DNA of 64,000 nt, taken from assembly GCA_947179485.1 (NCBI GenBank), contig OX359249.1:9734001-9798000 (forward strand), written 5' to 3'. Below, one piece after another: positions 52,489 through 63,722 of this stretch (its first letter is position 1; the number at the start of each line of letters is the position of its first letter). This DNA comes from Allacma fusca (Eukaryota; Arthropoda; Collembola; Symphypleona; Sminthuridae). The position numbers and the translations under genes are program-made. The notes below the pieces were generated by a model, which was not told the origin of the DNA, ran no database searches, and saw nothing but the letters and a program-made list of their open reading frames with translations.

Positions 52489-55336
52489 TTACTTACGCGG
52501 AGCGTCTTTGTCTCTCATGTCCTCCGGCTCACTGTCACTCATATCAACTAATTCGGACGAGTCGGAATGTGGTGAGGCCGAGGGGGAGGTTTGGGGCTCG
52601 TGGTCATCAGGCGAATCAGGTGACTTATTGATGTGATTAGTAAGACTCAAATTGTTTGCACCGCTTGAGTGGAGCTTGACGCGATGGAGGTGATGTCCAT
52701 GAGGGAAGTGATGATTGTGGTGCCGGAGTGGATTACTGAAAGCACTATTTTCACCACCCATGACAGGAGGCAAGGGACAGTTGTGAAGCGGCGGAGGAAG
52801 CACGAGTGATTGACCCTGGCGGTGGTGGTGGCCCAAAGAAGTTGGCGGCGGGAGCGGTGGCGGGGAAGGTGATGGGGCGGGTGAGGTAGTTCCAGGATGA
52901 CCCAGACTTGGAGAGGTCGAGCCATGCAGTGCGAACGGCTTCAATAAATTCATTCTTTGGTGACGTCTCCATTTGGCTCGTCTATTGGAAAACCAAACCT
53001 GAATTGGACAAACAAATTTTTCCAACTCACTTTCCATATAGTCTCTACACGTCTCGCTACTCAGGCCCTACCTCGTTCAAAGAGCTACCTATTCCTCAGG
53101 ACTCACAGGAGAGCACTACAGTGGACCCTCTCCCTACGAACCTTGTCCCTTGGACCTACCCTTCAATCTGCAGCGAGAAAAAAATCCTTCAAGTGACTCA
53201 CTCCAAATATTATTACTCCAACAGAGGGAAAAATATTTTATGGACATCTCCTCTGAGCTCCCTCTGAAAAAACCTCACGAGGAAAATAAATAAATAACAA
53301 ACCGAAATGAGTTTTAGAGTTCGCGCTTTACTGTAGAGCAATACTTCGAAACATTTTTGCGACCTCACAGAAAATCCTCCTACAAAGGATCTTTTGCAGC
53401 GAGCCTACACTCAACGACTGGTTCCCAAAACCTATCAAGAGGACTATACATATAATTATTACAGAGGCTTGGAAATCTACATATCCAAGGGATTCCTCCA
53501 ACTTCCGCTCATTTCTTTAAGTTGAGAGCCTATCTGCATGTGGTGGTGAGGGCTCCCATGTTTTGAATCACATTGCCCCAGAAGCTCAAGAAGACCCAAC
53601 CTACCTATTATCATTTCCTCTATTCCATGGGATTATAGTATTTCCTATATGGGCCTAACCTTGCACATGCTATGAAATGTACAAATACTAATGCACTGTC
53701 ATAATAAGAGGGGCCTTTGTTTCAAGGGTTCTCTCCTTGGTCACATTTTTTAGTCCCCGGTCCGCACCTGCTGTCTATTCAAAATAGAGAGTTTAGCCCA
53801 TTCCATGGTCTATAAAGTAAAAACCCAATTCCCTTTCGTGTGACAAATTGTTCACCTAATGCAGGCATGCTTGAAAATGAGACAGTCCTGGTCATGGCAT
53901 CCTTTCATAGTCGAAAATTTTATGGAATTACAAAAAAATTACTCAAGAGCAACTTGTGACCCTGGTGTTGCTCGTAACACCTTAGGTCATTCAAATAGGG
54001 CTACAATACACAGGTGTAAATACAAAAATCCATGCGCATATATCTAATCCTGTAACCATCCCCCTGTATTTTTATTACAGTCTAAGTGGGTATAACTAAG
54101 CATTCTGATGAGTGCAAACTATACAAGATATTATTTCATGAGAGGACTTGATCCTGGGCGACCAATAGGGTTCGTAGGGAATGCAATGCAGCCTGAAAAG
54201 AGCACGACTGCAACTGGACGACGATAATAAGTGGTAGAGGTAATAAAGCAAGTGGTTTGTTCCTTCCCTTTGCCATACGCATAGATTTGTTTAAATTAGA
54301 ATTTACTAATGAGCATTACACACCGGTGAGTGGAGTTATGATTGTTTGAAAGGGAATAAACGACTGAAATTTGTCTTTCCAGTGGGGCCGTATACGTTTT
54401 GATTTCAACCTCTGCCTTCTCATGTCTTTGTCTGGAGGATAAATAATTGATCTCAAACAGGGAGATGGATGCCTTGAGATACGTCTAATGCTTACAAATG
54501 GGCACTTTCCATTCAACATCATCTCCTCCTTCTATCAACCCCGGATCTAGCAATTTTCGATGGAATTATCCAGGCGAGGGCTGAATGTAGCTCGAGCTTA
54601 AGTCATCTCTCTCGCTATCCCTGATACAAAATCCTTAATAAATACGAGAACGGATCAAATGTCAAATGACTTTATCATCTCTCTGTTACACCAAGATTAA
54701 CTGCATCACAGGCAAGAGATTATGCACAAGATATTCTCCATTGTAACCTTGAGAAAGCAACCGCTTTTATTAAGATCTCTCGACGGTGAGTCCTTCCTTC
54801 CCCCTCTCAATCCTATATCTACTAATTCCAAATACTACACTATAGGGCTCCACTACAGTCCGAAAACCTACAGGGAAGGATTCCTTTCTACAAAAACACT
54901 CCTACCAAAAACAACCTGAACCCTTCATACAAGAGAACATATGGGAGGAAAGGGATTGGGAGAAACAGAAACTAATTTAAATAAAAACCATACCTGTACA
55001 CGGGCTTCAGATAAGTTTGTCTTGGACGCAAGTCTTTCGCGTGTTGTCACACAAGGATAATGAGACTTTTGAAATTCCTTCTCCAATTCTTGTAATTGTT
55101 CTGGTGTAAAGGTGGTTCTGTTGCGACGAAATTTGGGAACTTCACCTTCACTGTCTGTACCACTAATGACCCCGCTCAGAGAAGCATCTTCAGAATTACG
55201 GCTCTCTAATTCCACTGAGCTCAGCATTCAACAAATAACCACCATTAGATAAATTACTACACATGTACTTACTCCAGCCTTACAATCGATTGGGAATCTT
55301 ATACGGACAAATCTGTATCGTTCATTCAGTACACAC

Positions 55337-55367
<31 letters not shown>

Positions 55368-57522
55368 ATAAGAGAACCCCAAAAAGTAACAAAATTTGAC
55401 TCGGAATCAACTCACAGGGAGAAAAATGAACATTGTATTGCACGAGCATGTGTCAAAATGTTTTTGCTATTAGAGACTCCATGCTCGTACAAGGGGGTCT
55501 CTTGTAGAGAATGGAAAAAATACTGAGCAATATATAGGTGTGTACAATAGTGTGTGGGGGTATATATTAAACATATATATAATTATGTACATCATAAAAT
55601 GCGTTACGAAGCGCTCAGAGGTAAAGAAGGGAATATATGAGAGAGTGTAGTCGGAGGGTCTTGAGAATTAATTAAAATGGACAGGTAAAGGGGTAACATC
55701 CAGGAACTTACAATGATTGGCGCGTATTGTCGGACTTTCAGATGAAGACGGTCGGGTTGAGGATGTGCTATGACTTCCAGGGTGTGAGAGATCAGAAGGT
55801 GGTTGTGTAACAGAAGCGGCAGCTAAGGAAGCCAAAGCCGCATGTGGATTTGTGGGTACACCTGCATTTGAAGGGCCCAATGGTGACCATAAATGAGCAG
55901 CGGCTGGCCAGGGCAGTGCATATGGATGGTAGAGTCCCGCATAGCCAGCAGCTCTTGCAAATTCTGCAGCGGCCCTCTCTGCAGCTCTGTTACGGAGTAT
56001 GCGATTTATGCTGGACACACTGGGAGCTGTACTATTCGTGCACACACCTGCAAATTCATTTTTAGCATTCATAATTAAGTCAAAAAACGCTAGATCCAAA
56101 TCGTGTGAGAATTCATACTTGATTCCGAAGTAGTTGCAAGAATGTTCATGTAAGAGCAAAATGCTATTCAGAATTCGCATTTTTTTCAAAATACTACCAT
56201 GTATTTGCAATTTTTCCCAAAATACTATTTAAAATTCGAATTTTTTTCAAAATACTATCAAGAATTTGCAATTTAGTCTAGAATACTATTCAAACCTCAC
56301 AATCAGTTCCATAATACTAAGAGTTCATAATAAAATATAAAAGACATACGTGGAAGATGCAATAATTCAAAAATCAATCAGTTGCAAATCACGTGAATTA
56401 GAATCTACAGTAGTCAATTGGAAGATGTAGGAGTTAAAAATTATGGCAAAAGCAAAATAAAATTTTGAAGATCCCCAAATTTGGCTAATTGTAAGAAATC
56501 CAATTTATAAAATTCCATCTCAATCACAAAATATCAAGTCCAGAAAATTAATTGAATTACGAGAGAAGTAAATTTGAAAATGAGCTGGAAAATTGGAGTC
56601 TTCTCCATAACTAGACAAAACTGACGGGGAAAACAAGTGGAGGGAAATCTATTAATTTTATACCCATCCCTTATGAAGACATGTATGTATGTAAGTAATC
56701 AATAAAGTTAAATGGCCAATAAGAATTCCAGAAAATATTTCATATAAATCTCCTGTGTGGACAAACCAACTCCTCGAAGAGCGTAATCAATATTTTATGA
56801 CTACATGTTTATTGTTACTGACTACAAACAGACGTCAATGAATCTATGGCTGATAAAGCAGTATGGTTGACCAGCCTTGGTTCATTCCTGGAGTTCCATT
56901 CAGTCCGGCCTCGCCGTTCAAGTGCTAAAGGCCCAGGAAAGTCTGCTGTTAACAGGAAATTTCATGGCACTACTCCAGACATCTCCCTACATATCGGAAT
57001 ATCCTACATACCACACAACTCCTCCAATACAGAACAATTGAATCAACCCATTCCCCTCCTATAGACCCAATCCACCACTACTGTCTACATCCAAACAAAC
57101 ATACGCGAATTATCACAGTTGATTTTGGAGTCAGAAATCTTGTCAAACAAGACGAGTATTTTTTTGACCAGACAATTTGATTACCTTGCTTAACACCTCG
57201 ACAGCATGAATTTTGTTCAGAGTGCTTAATGTCGTGTTTCCACATTGCGTGGTATGACTGTCGCGCGAAATGCTCATGGATTCGCACAATAACCACAATT
57301 CTCCAAGCTGATACTCATCGGCATGTACCCACTGTCACAATGGCTTGTGAAAAGTGAGCCTGAGTAAAAAGAGTACAAGTGTTTGTCTGCCTCAACCTCA
57401 CACCTCCTCCCTATGCACTTGTAATGGACCATCATCATACAAATCCCTCTGAGAGATAAATCCCAAGTGTACAAATATACTACACGGAGATCTTCATTCA
57501 AGCCTGAGGCGTTCCAGTAAAT

Positions 57523-57562
<40 letters not shown>

Positions 57563-59886
57563 CTCATCATTGTATTGAAATAACCACCTCACACTACATC
57601 ATTACATGGCCTCAAATATGGCCAGATCCAACATCATCCTGTAATAATAACCACGAGGAAATTATATGTATACTGCCTCAACTCTCAAATTTGACTATTG
57701 AGTCTCTCATCCCAAGACTGTAAACACACTTGGGCTTATTACTTACACATTACACACTCATTGCGTAACTCATACTGACATCCAGCAAAGGTAATCCCTG
57801 ACTACCGACCAAATTGGTTAATGTAGCGCATGATACAGTGACCAGGACTTACTCCGTACATATACGTTCCATGCAAATAAATAGTAGAGCCACAGGACAT
57901 ACAACTCAACCTCAAGTATACACAGTATATACTTCAACAGTATACACCTGAATTCCCTCTCATGTGTGTAAGTACATGACATACATGTAGTAGCACATCC
58001 AGGTGAGAATGACAATCAACTGGAACGTTTCACAGTAAGTGTGGGAGACTGTAATAGATGATGTAATGACTCCACGCACAGCCAGTCTCAACAACAGTGG
58101 ATGGACTGAGTGTAAGAAATAAGTGTGAGGGGTTGGGGTTTAGGTCTCTTCTGGACCATACCTCTATCTATAGATATAAGGTACGTGGATGGAGATAGGG
58201 ACTCCATGCTCAGCTATTCACATCTTGATTCCCTCAGTGATTATTTGTTAGCCACCATGTCCTTGTAAAAGAAATAATATAAAATGAACTTTTATCACTA
58301 CAGTGAAATTAATAGTTGCCTTATAATTTTATAGCTTGGATTAATTTCATTATAGCGAAATGAGGTTTCTTTGTACTAGAAGAGGACCTCATTAATTTTG
58401 ATTAATGGCTTTAGACACCTGTCTACACTCCACAGGCCGAGCAAAAGGCAAGCCTTCCCTTTTCTTCTTCAATGTATTCAATCGGCCAAGAGCTCTCGCT
58501 GTAGGCAAATTGCTCACAATATAATGTCATCTGACTAAGTCTAAGTGTGAAATCCCACCGAGACCAACAGCATCGACTTCCTCACGCTACATATTATGCC
58601 ACCCTCTCATATTATTATCATTTCAGGGAAAACATGAAGGAACACCACGTCAAAGGGCTATTCTTACAACATAACATCACCGATTGACTCACACCTTGTA
58701 AGTGCCCGGACGGTAAGGGAACATAATGAGAAACAACTCCAAGTTTCAATTTCCCTTTTAACTCTCCAAGCCCCCTATTACTGGCACGGCTCACATGTAA
58801 CTACAATTTCCTTTGTCAATATGCGAAACCCAGGAATCAATACTTATTCCATAATGTAATACCATTCCAGGGACTCTCTCCAAAAGTAGTGCCTCGAAAG
58901 TATCTACAAGAAAATTAGACTATTATAGTGGCGTGGTTATACAAATGTATGAGGAGAAAAATTAACATTGACGCAAATACTGTAGTAATTCGGTGAGTGT
59001 AATTTTAGATTGGGATTTTTTTACAAAATTCCTAGCTAAATACGGAGGTTCAATTGAAGGTACAGCTTTTTAATAAACTGTCGGATAAATACAAAATACT
59101 GAATGGAGGCACACTGATTAAAATGGAGGTAGCCGGGAAGCTCCTCCGAGTAAAAGTCACAAGTTGTTCTTCTATTCATCAAGTTAAAACAACAAATTCC
59201 TCATGAAATAACTTTGTGGCCACCAGTAGATAGTCAACAATAGACCCTTGGGAAGACTCATGTAAACAGCCGTTGGAGATATACACATTTCTTTTTCATG
59301 CTTACACAAAAGCCACCTTTCTTTGTCTATCTCAGCTCACCAGCTACTTATCCTATCTTGAGACTCATCCAGGACTCTCCGTTTCCTCGTACACACACAC
59401 AAATATATCTAAAATTCAGAACTCTTCCAGCTTCATTTACTCCTTTTTGTTACGCTGGAATATATACAAGATATACATATTTTGTATCAAAGCTTCCTCT
59501 ACAAGCTCTCAATGCATCTCTCAACTAGTAACTCAAGTTATATTTTTAAACTTACACATTTGGAACTACCCCTGTTTCAGACATGCACAAATATGTAAGT
59601 GCCGGCATAAAGACGCAGACGAAATTCCTGATGCCTACTGACCATCAACCTTCGATCTGCCAAACATTGACAAACAATTAAAGTGTACTCTTAAAGTATC
59701 TACAGAGGCATTGCGTTGTCATCATCTCTTCACTCATATTATTATTATTGTCGTGGAAGCAAATAAAAACATAAAAAACAAAGGATAACTCTCGTGTACG
59801 ACACTTACATGCATAATTATGCAAATGTGAAGGAAACCGTTGTCACAAGTGGTAGGAGGGAAGTAGTAGCTGGTGATGGTGATGTG

Positions 59887-59929
<43 letters not shown>

Positions 59930-62907
59930 ACTTAAATAAAGTTGAATCATTGGGGATGAGCAGGTATGCGTATCTGAGGTAGACACGTACATAAGGATAG
60001 TAAGGTGACATGATACAAGGGTAAGTATTAAAGACTCCGGTAACCAACTCTGTCCACACATCAATCAAAAGCCAGAAATATTTCTGTGGTCATAATTCCT
60101 ACGGGCCCTTTCATACCCTATGGATTATTTGTGAGAGAGGGGAAATGTACTCAGAGGAAATCTGTGACCACTCCGTATGAACTACAGTAGTAATAAAGAG
60201 GAAGTCACTAAAAGTCATCAAGTGTAAGTCATATATCCACAAGTGACTTCATGAGAAAATTCATGTGGATATTACTAATTCCGAGGCTCTAGAGACTACG
60301 GCTGGGAAGGAGTACCTACAGATATCTACTGTAACGCTCGGTGCAAATTTAGTATGCACACAGAATGGGAGCTCCACCGCGGGGGTATAAACAAGGTTGC
60401 TCAAATAAAGTTGTTAAAAAAATAATTCCTTCAGTCAGAGTTACTGCACGCTGATTTGCCCCTATGAGGAGAGGAGGCCTCATCGGAAGGATGATACAGG
60501 AGGAAGTACAATAATAATAGTAATAATCTCAAGATAAAACAGTAATGTTTTACAAAGCGGCATAAATGACTCGACCAAAGAGTTCTCAAGTAGCAACCAA
60601 ACACACATCACCCAGAGGTATCACCAGCAATTAAATCCCGAGCGTGGCTACTTACCATGAATAACACAGGAATTAAACTTGTGAATTATTCACTACGGAA
60701 CAAGCCCCTGATACAAATCTCATCAACTTAATGCACAAATCCCGAAAATATTCTTACATTTGTTCCAACTCATATAAAATAATCTAGTTTTGGGGCTCAA
60801 GTTATTTCCACGAGTACTCCTACCCAGAAGAAGGAAAAGGTCGTTGGGGGAATACGGACGTCCGAGCATCTCCATACATACTAATATTTTTATCAATTAT
60901 TCCTCCAGCGTCGTAAAAGGAGATGGACTTTCCAAATTTTTCGACCATTAGCTCCCAACAATATAAACTTCCACACATGAAAATTAGATAAGATAGGTTT
61001 GATACGCTTTGAGCAAAATTATTGAGCTCGTATACAATCGTAAGTATAAAAATTCCAACTGTTTGTCGAGAATTTATTATGAAGACATTAGTTGAGCCCC
61101 AGAGGTTGTTCTTCTTCCCAGGCGTCCGTCCCTCCTACATATGTATATCAGTAGCTATGGAGCTGTAGGAGTACCAGAGAGTCTCCCAACATTGTAACAA
61201 TATTGTCCGTCCACTGCTCCGCAAACACAAGCACAACTTAGCTCAGGTATGTGGAAAAACTTAAGTAATGGATAATTTAATGTTAATGCGAAGTGCCATT
61301 CCATTGTTTCGTCTCCTTTGAGTCATCCCAAGGGATTTTAATATCATAATAAAATTTGCAAATACACTCATGCATGCTCTCCAGCGTCTGTCGTGCATAA
61401 CAAACACAGGAGGTTTGGAGAACTACAGGATGTATTTGTACAAATACAAAATACACAGAGTACCTCCATGTTCCTACGGATATGCACCCACGGATCGTAT
61501 GTATACTAGAACATGAAACAACACAAGAATATCTTCCCGTGGTCTCCCTCAGTCACATGTAATTATCTATCTATACATACGACAACATACACAAGTATGA
61601 GTGGACACATATGCACAGTATTTTGACTCGACTCTTGAGGAGAAGACCGGACAGGGGAATGGTAATGAATTTATTTATCCAAATATGTAGTCATTTAATA
61701 TGACAAGTCAGTGCACTACTTACAGACGAAAAAGACAATGTGCTTTCGTGTTGGGACTCAGTGGATATTGTGCGGTGGTCTGCGTGCTTCTGTGAGGCTA
61801 TAAATAAATACGAGTCAGAGTTGTGGGACTCAGCATTGGATGGCCCATTACTTAAATCGATTGAGAGATACGCGGAGTAATAAAAAATGAAGTAAGTGGG
61901 AGAATAATTATGGATTAACGAGGCCTAAGTACTCATATATACTCATCACACTACTTCTCGAGAATGAGTTTAGTGGACGGAGAGTGAGGAGTCGGGAAAA
62001 CAGCCTTCTTTCCTTCAATTATAACAAGGGGTAATTAGAGAGAGTGTGAGAGAGGGAGAGAGAGAGAGAGCAACCCGGAATGCACTATAGAGAGAAAAGT
62101 GATGCGGGATATGGCAGTGGGACGGAGGAGCCATTGAAGAAATAATTGGTGATGGTCTATACGGACTTAGTCTAAGAAGTTAGTCCAATGTTTTGGGGAC
62201 ATTCATCATGAGGCCGGAGCGGAGGTTATCGAGTGGCCCAGTGGGACTAAAACACCTTTCGTGTCAGCTTCAGGTTGTCATCGAGCCGCTCCCTTACCTC
62301 TTTGAACACCACACCCTGAGCGAGCAGCCAAATATCGTCTCGCGGACTGATTTATTGGAAGATGCGATGAGTCAAGTCAGTTTTTTCCCTTTTCACCTTA
62401 CCCCGCAAATCTACTCCTCTTGTCTAATGGCTCTTAAACCCCTATATAATTATGGACTTATGGGCTTGCATAAACTTTTTAGTGAGTTTCATGCCTTTAA
62501 CGAGACAGATGAACCGATATCTGAGACCTCTTTTTGTCGGAAACGCTCTTCAAGATGCGATTTTATGTCCACCTCAACTTCAGCCAGGAGTTCCCGTCTC
62601 TCACTCTCTACAAGGTCTATATATCCCTCCTTAGAGACACTTAGAGTCCACACATTGTAGACAGGGACGGGGACACTTCTCCGGGGTAAATATACACTCC
62701 TTACATACAGGACGTAGCCACAATGTATCATTGTGGCTGAGCATGGATACTTATATTTGAGCTTGACAAACGCTCAATCTACAATGTGAGTGCATATCTT
62801 CGTGGATGTAAATGTATGGTACAGGCGTAGGCATAGGTATGTCCAGCCCAGGACATGATCAGGGACGTGTCTTCAACAAGTACAACATCTGTTCCCATAT
62901 AAACTGG

Positions 62908-62949
<42 letters not shown>

Positions 62950-63456
62950 GTATTTCCCAAACAAATATCTTTGGGATAAGTTAGGCATCCGTCCATTAAT
63001 GCTCCTCACATGGAAACAATGTAGACAGGGACGTATGTAGAGGATTTGGGACTGTAGCTCTCAGTGGAAGTGTCGATACACACCTTGTGCATATCTCTTA
63101 TTTAACGTCTTTTCCCCCCTCAGAGCAAGTCTCGTATCTCTATTTTCTACCCGTAAATATAACCATCTTTCCGAGAGCTGACTCGTTCACACAACTACTT
63201 TTCCAGGTTGTAATTGAGATGAAACCATAAACTTTTTTGCCTGCTCTCTTGCAACTTAAGGATCTCTATCTAGGCCCCTAATTGAAACAAGGTGTACACT
63301 CATTTGTCGTCTTACCTTCAGAGATCAGTCTCTCACGGATTTCCCAAGCGAATATCGTCGGATTCTCTCTCTTGTATTGTTCTATTTTTGCAACGACGGT
63401 CGGCGTGGCAACTTTGGGTTTGCTCCCTCCAATTATTCCAGGTGGTCGGAGAGAAC
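52489..63456 (-). CDS. eyg: eyegone-class Pax transcription factor gene, 5'-partial, four exons
   Basis: Four minus-strand exons (63456-63316, 56047-55712, 55214-54994, 52998-52497) join with matching phases (1, 1, 0) and GT/AG borders into 400 codons. In order the product has a Pax linker and RED paired subdomain (about residues 12-70), an Ala-rich linker, an acidic Ser-rich stretch, a 60-residue homeodomain (188-247) and a low-complexity Pro/His/Ser tail ending in acidic residues. The RED half followed by [18 protein letters not shown], together with a Ser50 paired-class homeodomain, is what I recognise as the Eyegone/Twin-of-eyegone type. In Drosophila these are nuclear DNA-binding repressors acting in eye and imaginal-disc development and lack a usable PAI subdomain. 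Other Pax types (Pax6, Pox neuro) fit less well. eyg and toe cannot be told apart here, and the symbol marks the class. The start codon and first exon(s) are not in view, so the gene is 5'-partial. The lower coordinate is the in-frame TAA that would end exon D if it is not spliced further. Confidence 0.93.
52497..52998 (-). CDS. eyg: eyegone-like exon D: homeodomain helix 3 and C-terminal tail
   Basis: This is a 502-nt exon with acceptor CAATTCAG before GTTTGG. It gives [14 protein letters not shown] (homeodomain 47-60, with Trp48, Phe49, Ser50, Asn51 and Arg53 all intact), then [13 protein letters not shown] long Pro-rich, His-rich and Ser-rich tail follows, then acidic [17 protein letters not shown]. 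The coding frame meets C, then GTAAGT, then AA. Read unspliced this is CGT AAG TAA (stop at 52491-52489); read as a splice site it is a strong GTAAGT donor after one base of a codon (phase 1). I cannot decide which is used. The homeodomain assignment itself is very secure. Confidence 0.94.
52999..54993 (-). other. eyegone-like intron 3 (about 2.0 kb), splitting the homeobox
   Basis: This phase-0 intron falls between homeodomain residues 46 and 47. Apart from exon-shadow open frames on the plus strand I see no repeat or feature in it. Confidence 0.88.
54994..55214 (-). CDS. eyg: eyegone-like exon C: acidic linker and homeodomain residues 1-46
   Basis: This is a 221-nt exon. The acceptor is GCTCAG before TGGAATTAG, completing a split Leu codon, and the donor is GTACAG before GTATGG. 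After an acidic Ser-rich stretch ([20 protein letters not shown]) come [20 protein letters not shown] and the helix 2 / start of helix 3 region ending SEARVQ. Homeodomain landmarks Leu16 and Phe20 are present. The exon ends exactly after homeodomain residue 46, the split commonly seen in paired-class homeobox genes. An ATG at 55227 precedes the exon in frame but sits in the presumed intron, so I do not take it as the start. Confidence 0.95.
55341..55368. repeat. (CT)n tract in eyegone-like intron 2
   Basis: Pure CT run within the 497-bp intron. Confidence 0.95.
55388..55510 (+). repeat. copy of the dispersed repeat inside eyegone-like intron 2
   Basis: Blocks ACAAAATTTGACTCGGAATC, GGGAGAAAAATGAACATTG, CAAAATGTTTTTGCTATTAG and GGGTCTCTTGTAGAG, in the family order. 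Confidence 0.55.
55712..56047 (-). CDS. eyg: eyegone-like exon B: C-terminal half of RED and Ala-rich linker
   Basis: This is a 336-nt exon. The acceptor is TTTGCAG before GTGTGTGC and the donor is CATT before GTAAGT. It completes the split Gly and gives [20 protein letters not shown], the last RED helix, then [20 protein letters not shown] and a PWPAAAHLW segment. It continues into an Ala-rich run ([13 protein letters not shown]) and a Ser/Pro/Thr-rich stretch. The [14 protein letters not shown] run directly after RED is the part that most specifically suggests Eyegone rather than Pax6. Confidence 0.94.
56155..56320. repeat. ~30-bp AT-rich tandem repeat in eyegone-like intron 1
   Basis: About five degenerate copies of a unit containing TTTTCAAAATACTA and AATTTGCAATTT. 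The array starts about 110 bp upstream of the exon B acceptor. Confidence 0.75.
57527..57558. repeat. (CT)n tract in eyegone-like intron 1
   Basis: Pure CT run. Confidence 0.95.
58935..58990 (+). repeat. short copy of the dispersed repeat in eyegone-like intron 1
   Basis: It contains GAGGAGAAAAATTAACATTG followed by ACGCAAATACTGTAG. Confidence 0.5.
59890..59928. repeat. (GA)n tract in eyegone-like intron 1
   Basis: Pure GA run. Confidence 0.95.
62912..62947. repeat. (CT)n tract in eyegone-like intron 1, near exon A
   Basis: Pure CT run about 370 bp from the exon A donor. Confidence 0.95.
63316..63456 (-). CDS. eyg: eyegone-like exon A: linker and N-terminal half of RED subdomain
   Basis: This is a 141-nt exon. 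The acceptor is CCTGAATAG before GTTCTC and the donor is GAAG before GTAAG. It encodes (G)[14 protein letters not shown], then [17 protein letters not shown], then [16 protein letters not shown]. This matches the Pax linker (Pax6 has a TGSIRPRAIGGSKPR-like stretch) and the first RED helices. The frame hits a TGA just upstream of the acceptor, so a spliced upstream exon ending in a single G must exist (phase 1). No PAI subdomain precedes it between here and the window edge. Confidence 0.94.
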
Positions 63457-63680
63457 CTATTCAGGAACAATTAAAGTCATTAAATAGTCATTAATAATAG
63501 GGCAGTGAGGACGAGCTGAGTTCGTCATCATCAGTATTTTCTCGCGTGAGACCGATTTCATTGATAGATACCGACTTGCGGCTATTTCTTTTACTCTCCC
63601 AATAAAAGACGGAGTGGACTCTCGGCACATTCCTTTTCCCCATAAGCTCTAACCTATAACCAGTAATTCCCACTCAGCCA

Positions 63681-63722
<42 letters not shown>

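Larger units (their letters stand above)
55215..55711 (-). other. eyegone-like intron 2 (497 bp)
   Basis: This short phase-1 intron separates the Ala-rich linker exon from the homeobox exon. It holds a (CT)n tract (55341-55368) and one copy of the dispersed repeat (55388-55510). Confidence 0.85.
56048..63315 (-). other. eyegone-like intron 1 (about 7.3 kb), splitting the RED subdomain
   Basis: The intron lies between a Gly codon split G/GT. It contains (CT)n at 57527-57558 and 62912-62947, (GA)n at 59890-59928, a roughly 30-bp AT-rich tandem array just upstream of the exon B acceptor (56155-56320), a copy of the dispersed repeat near 58935-58985, and unexplained opposed open frames at 62193-62731. 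I see no further exon of the gene in it. Confidence 0.8.

Noticed and set aside
52908-53267. 119-codon plus-strand frame over the homeobox exon
   Set aside because: Antisense shadow of exon D and its flanking intron.
55227-55227. ATG in frame before exon C as a translation start
   Set aside because: The frame joins exon B through matched phase-1 splice sites and the ATG falls in the presumed intron. An internal start giving a homeodomain-only product cannot be excluded but has no support.
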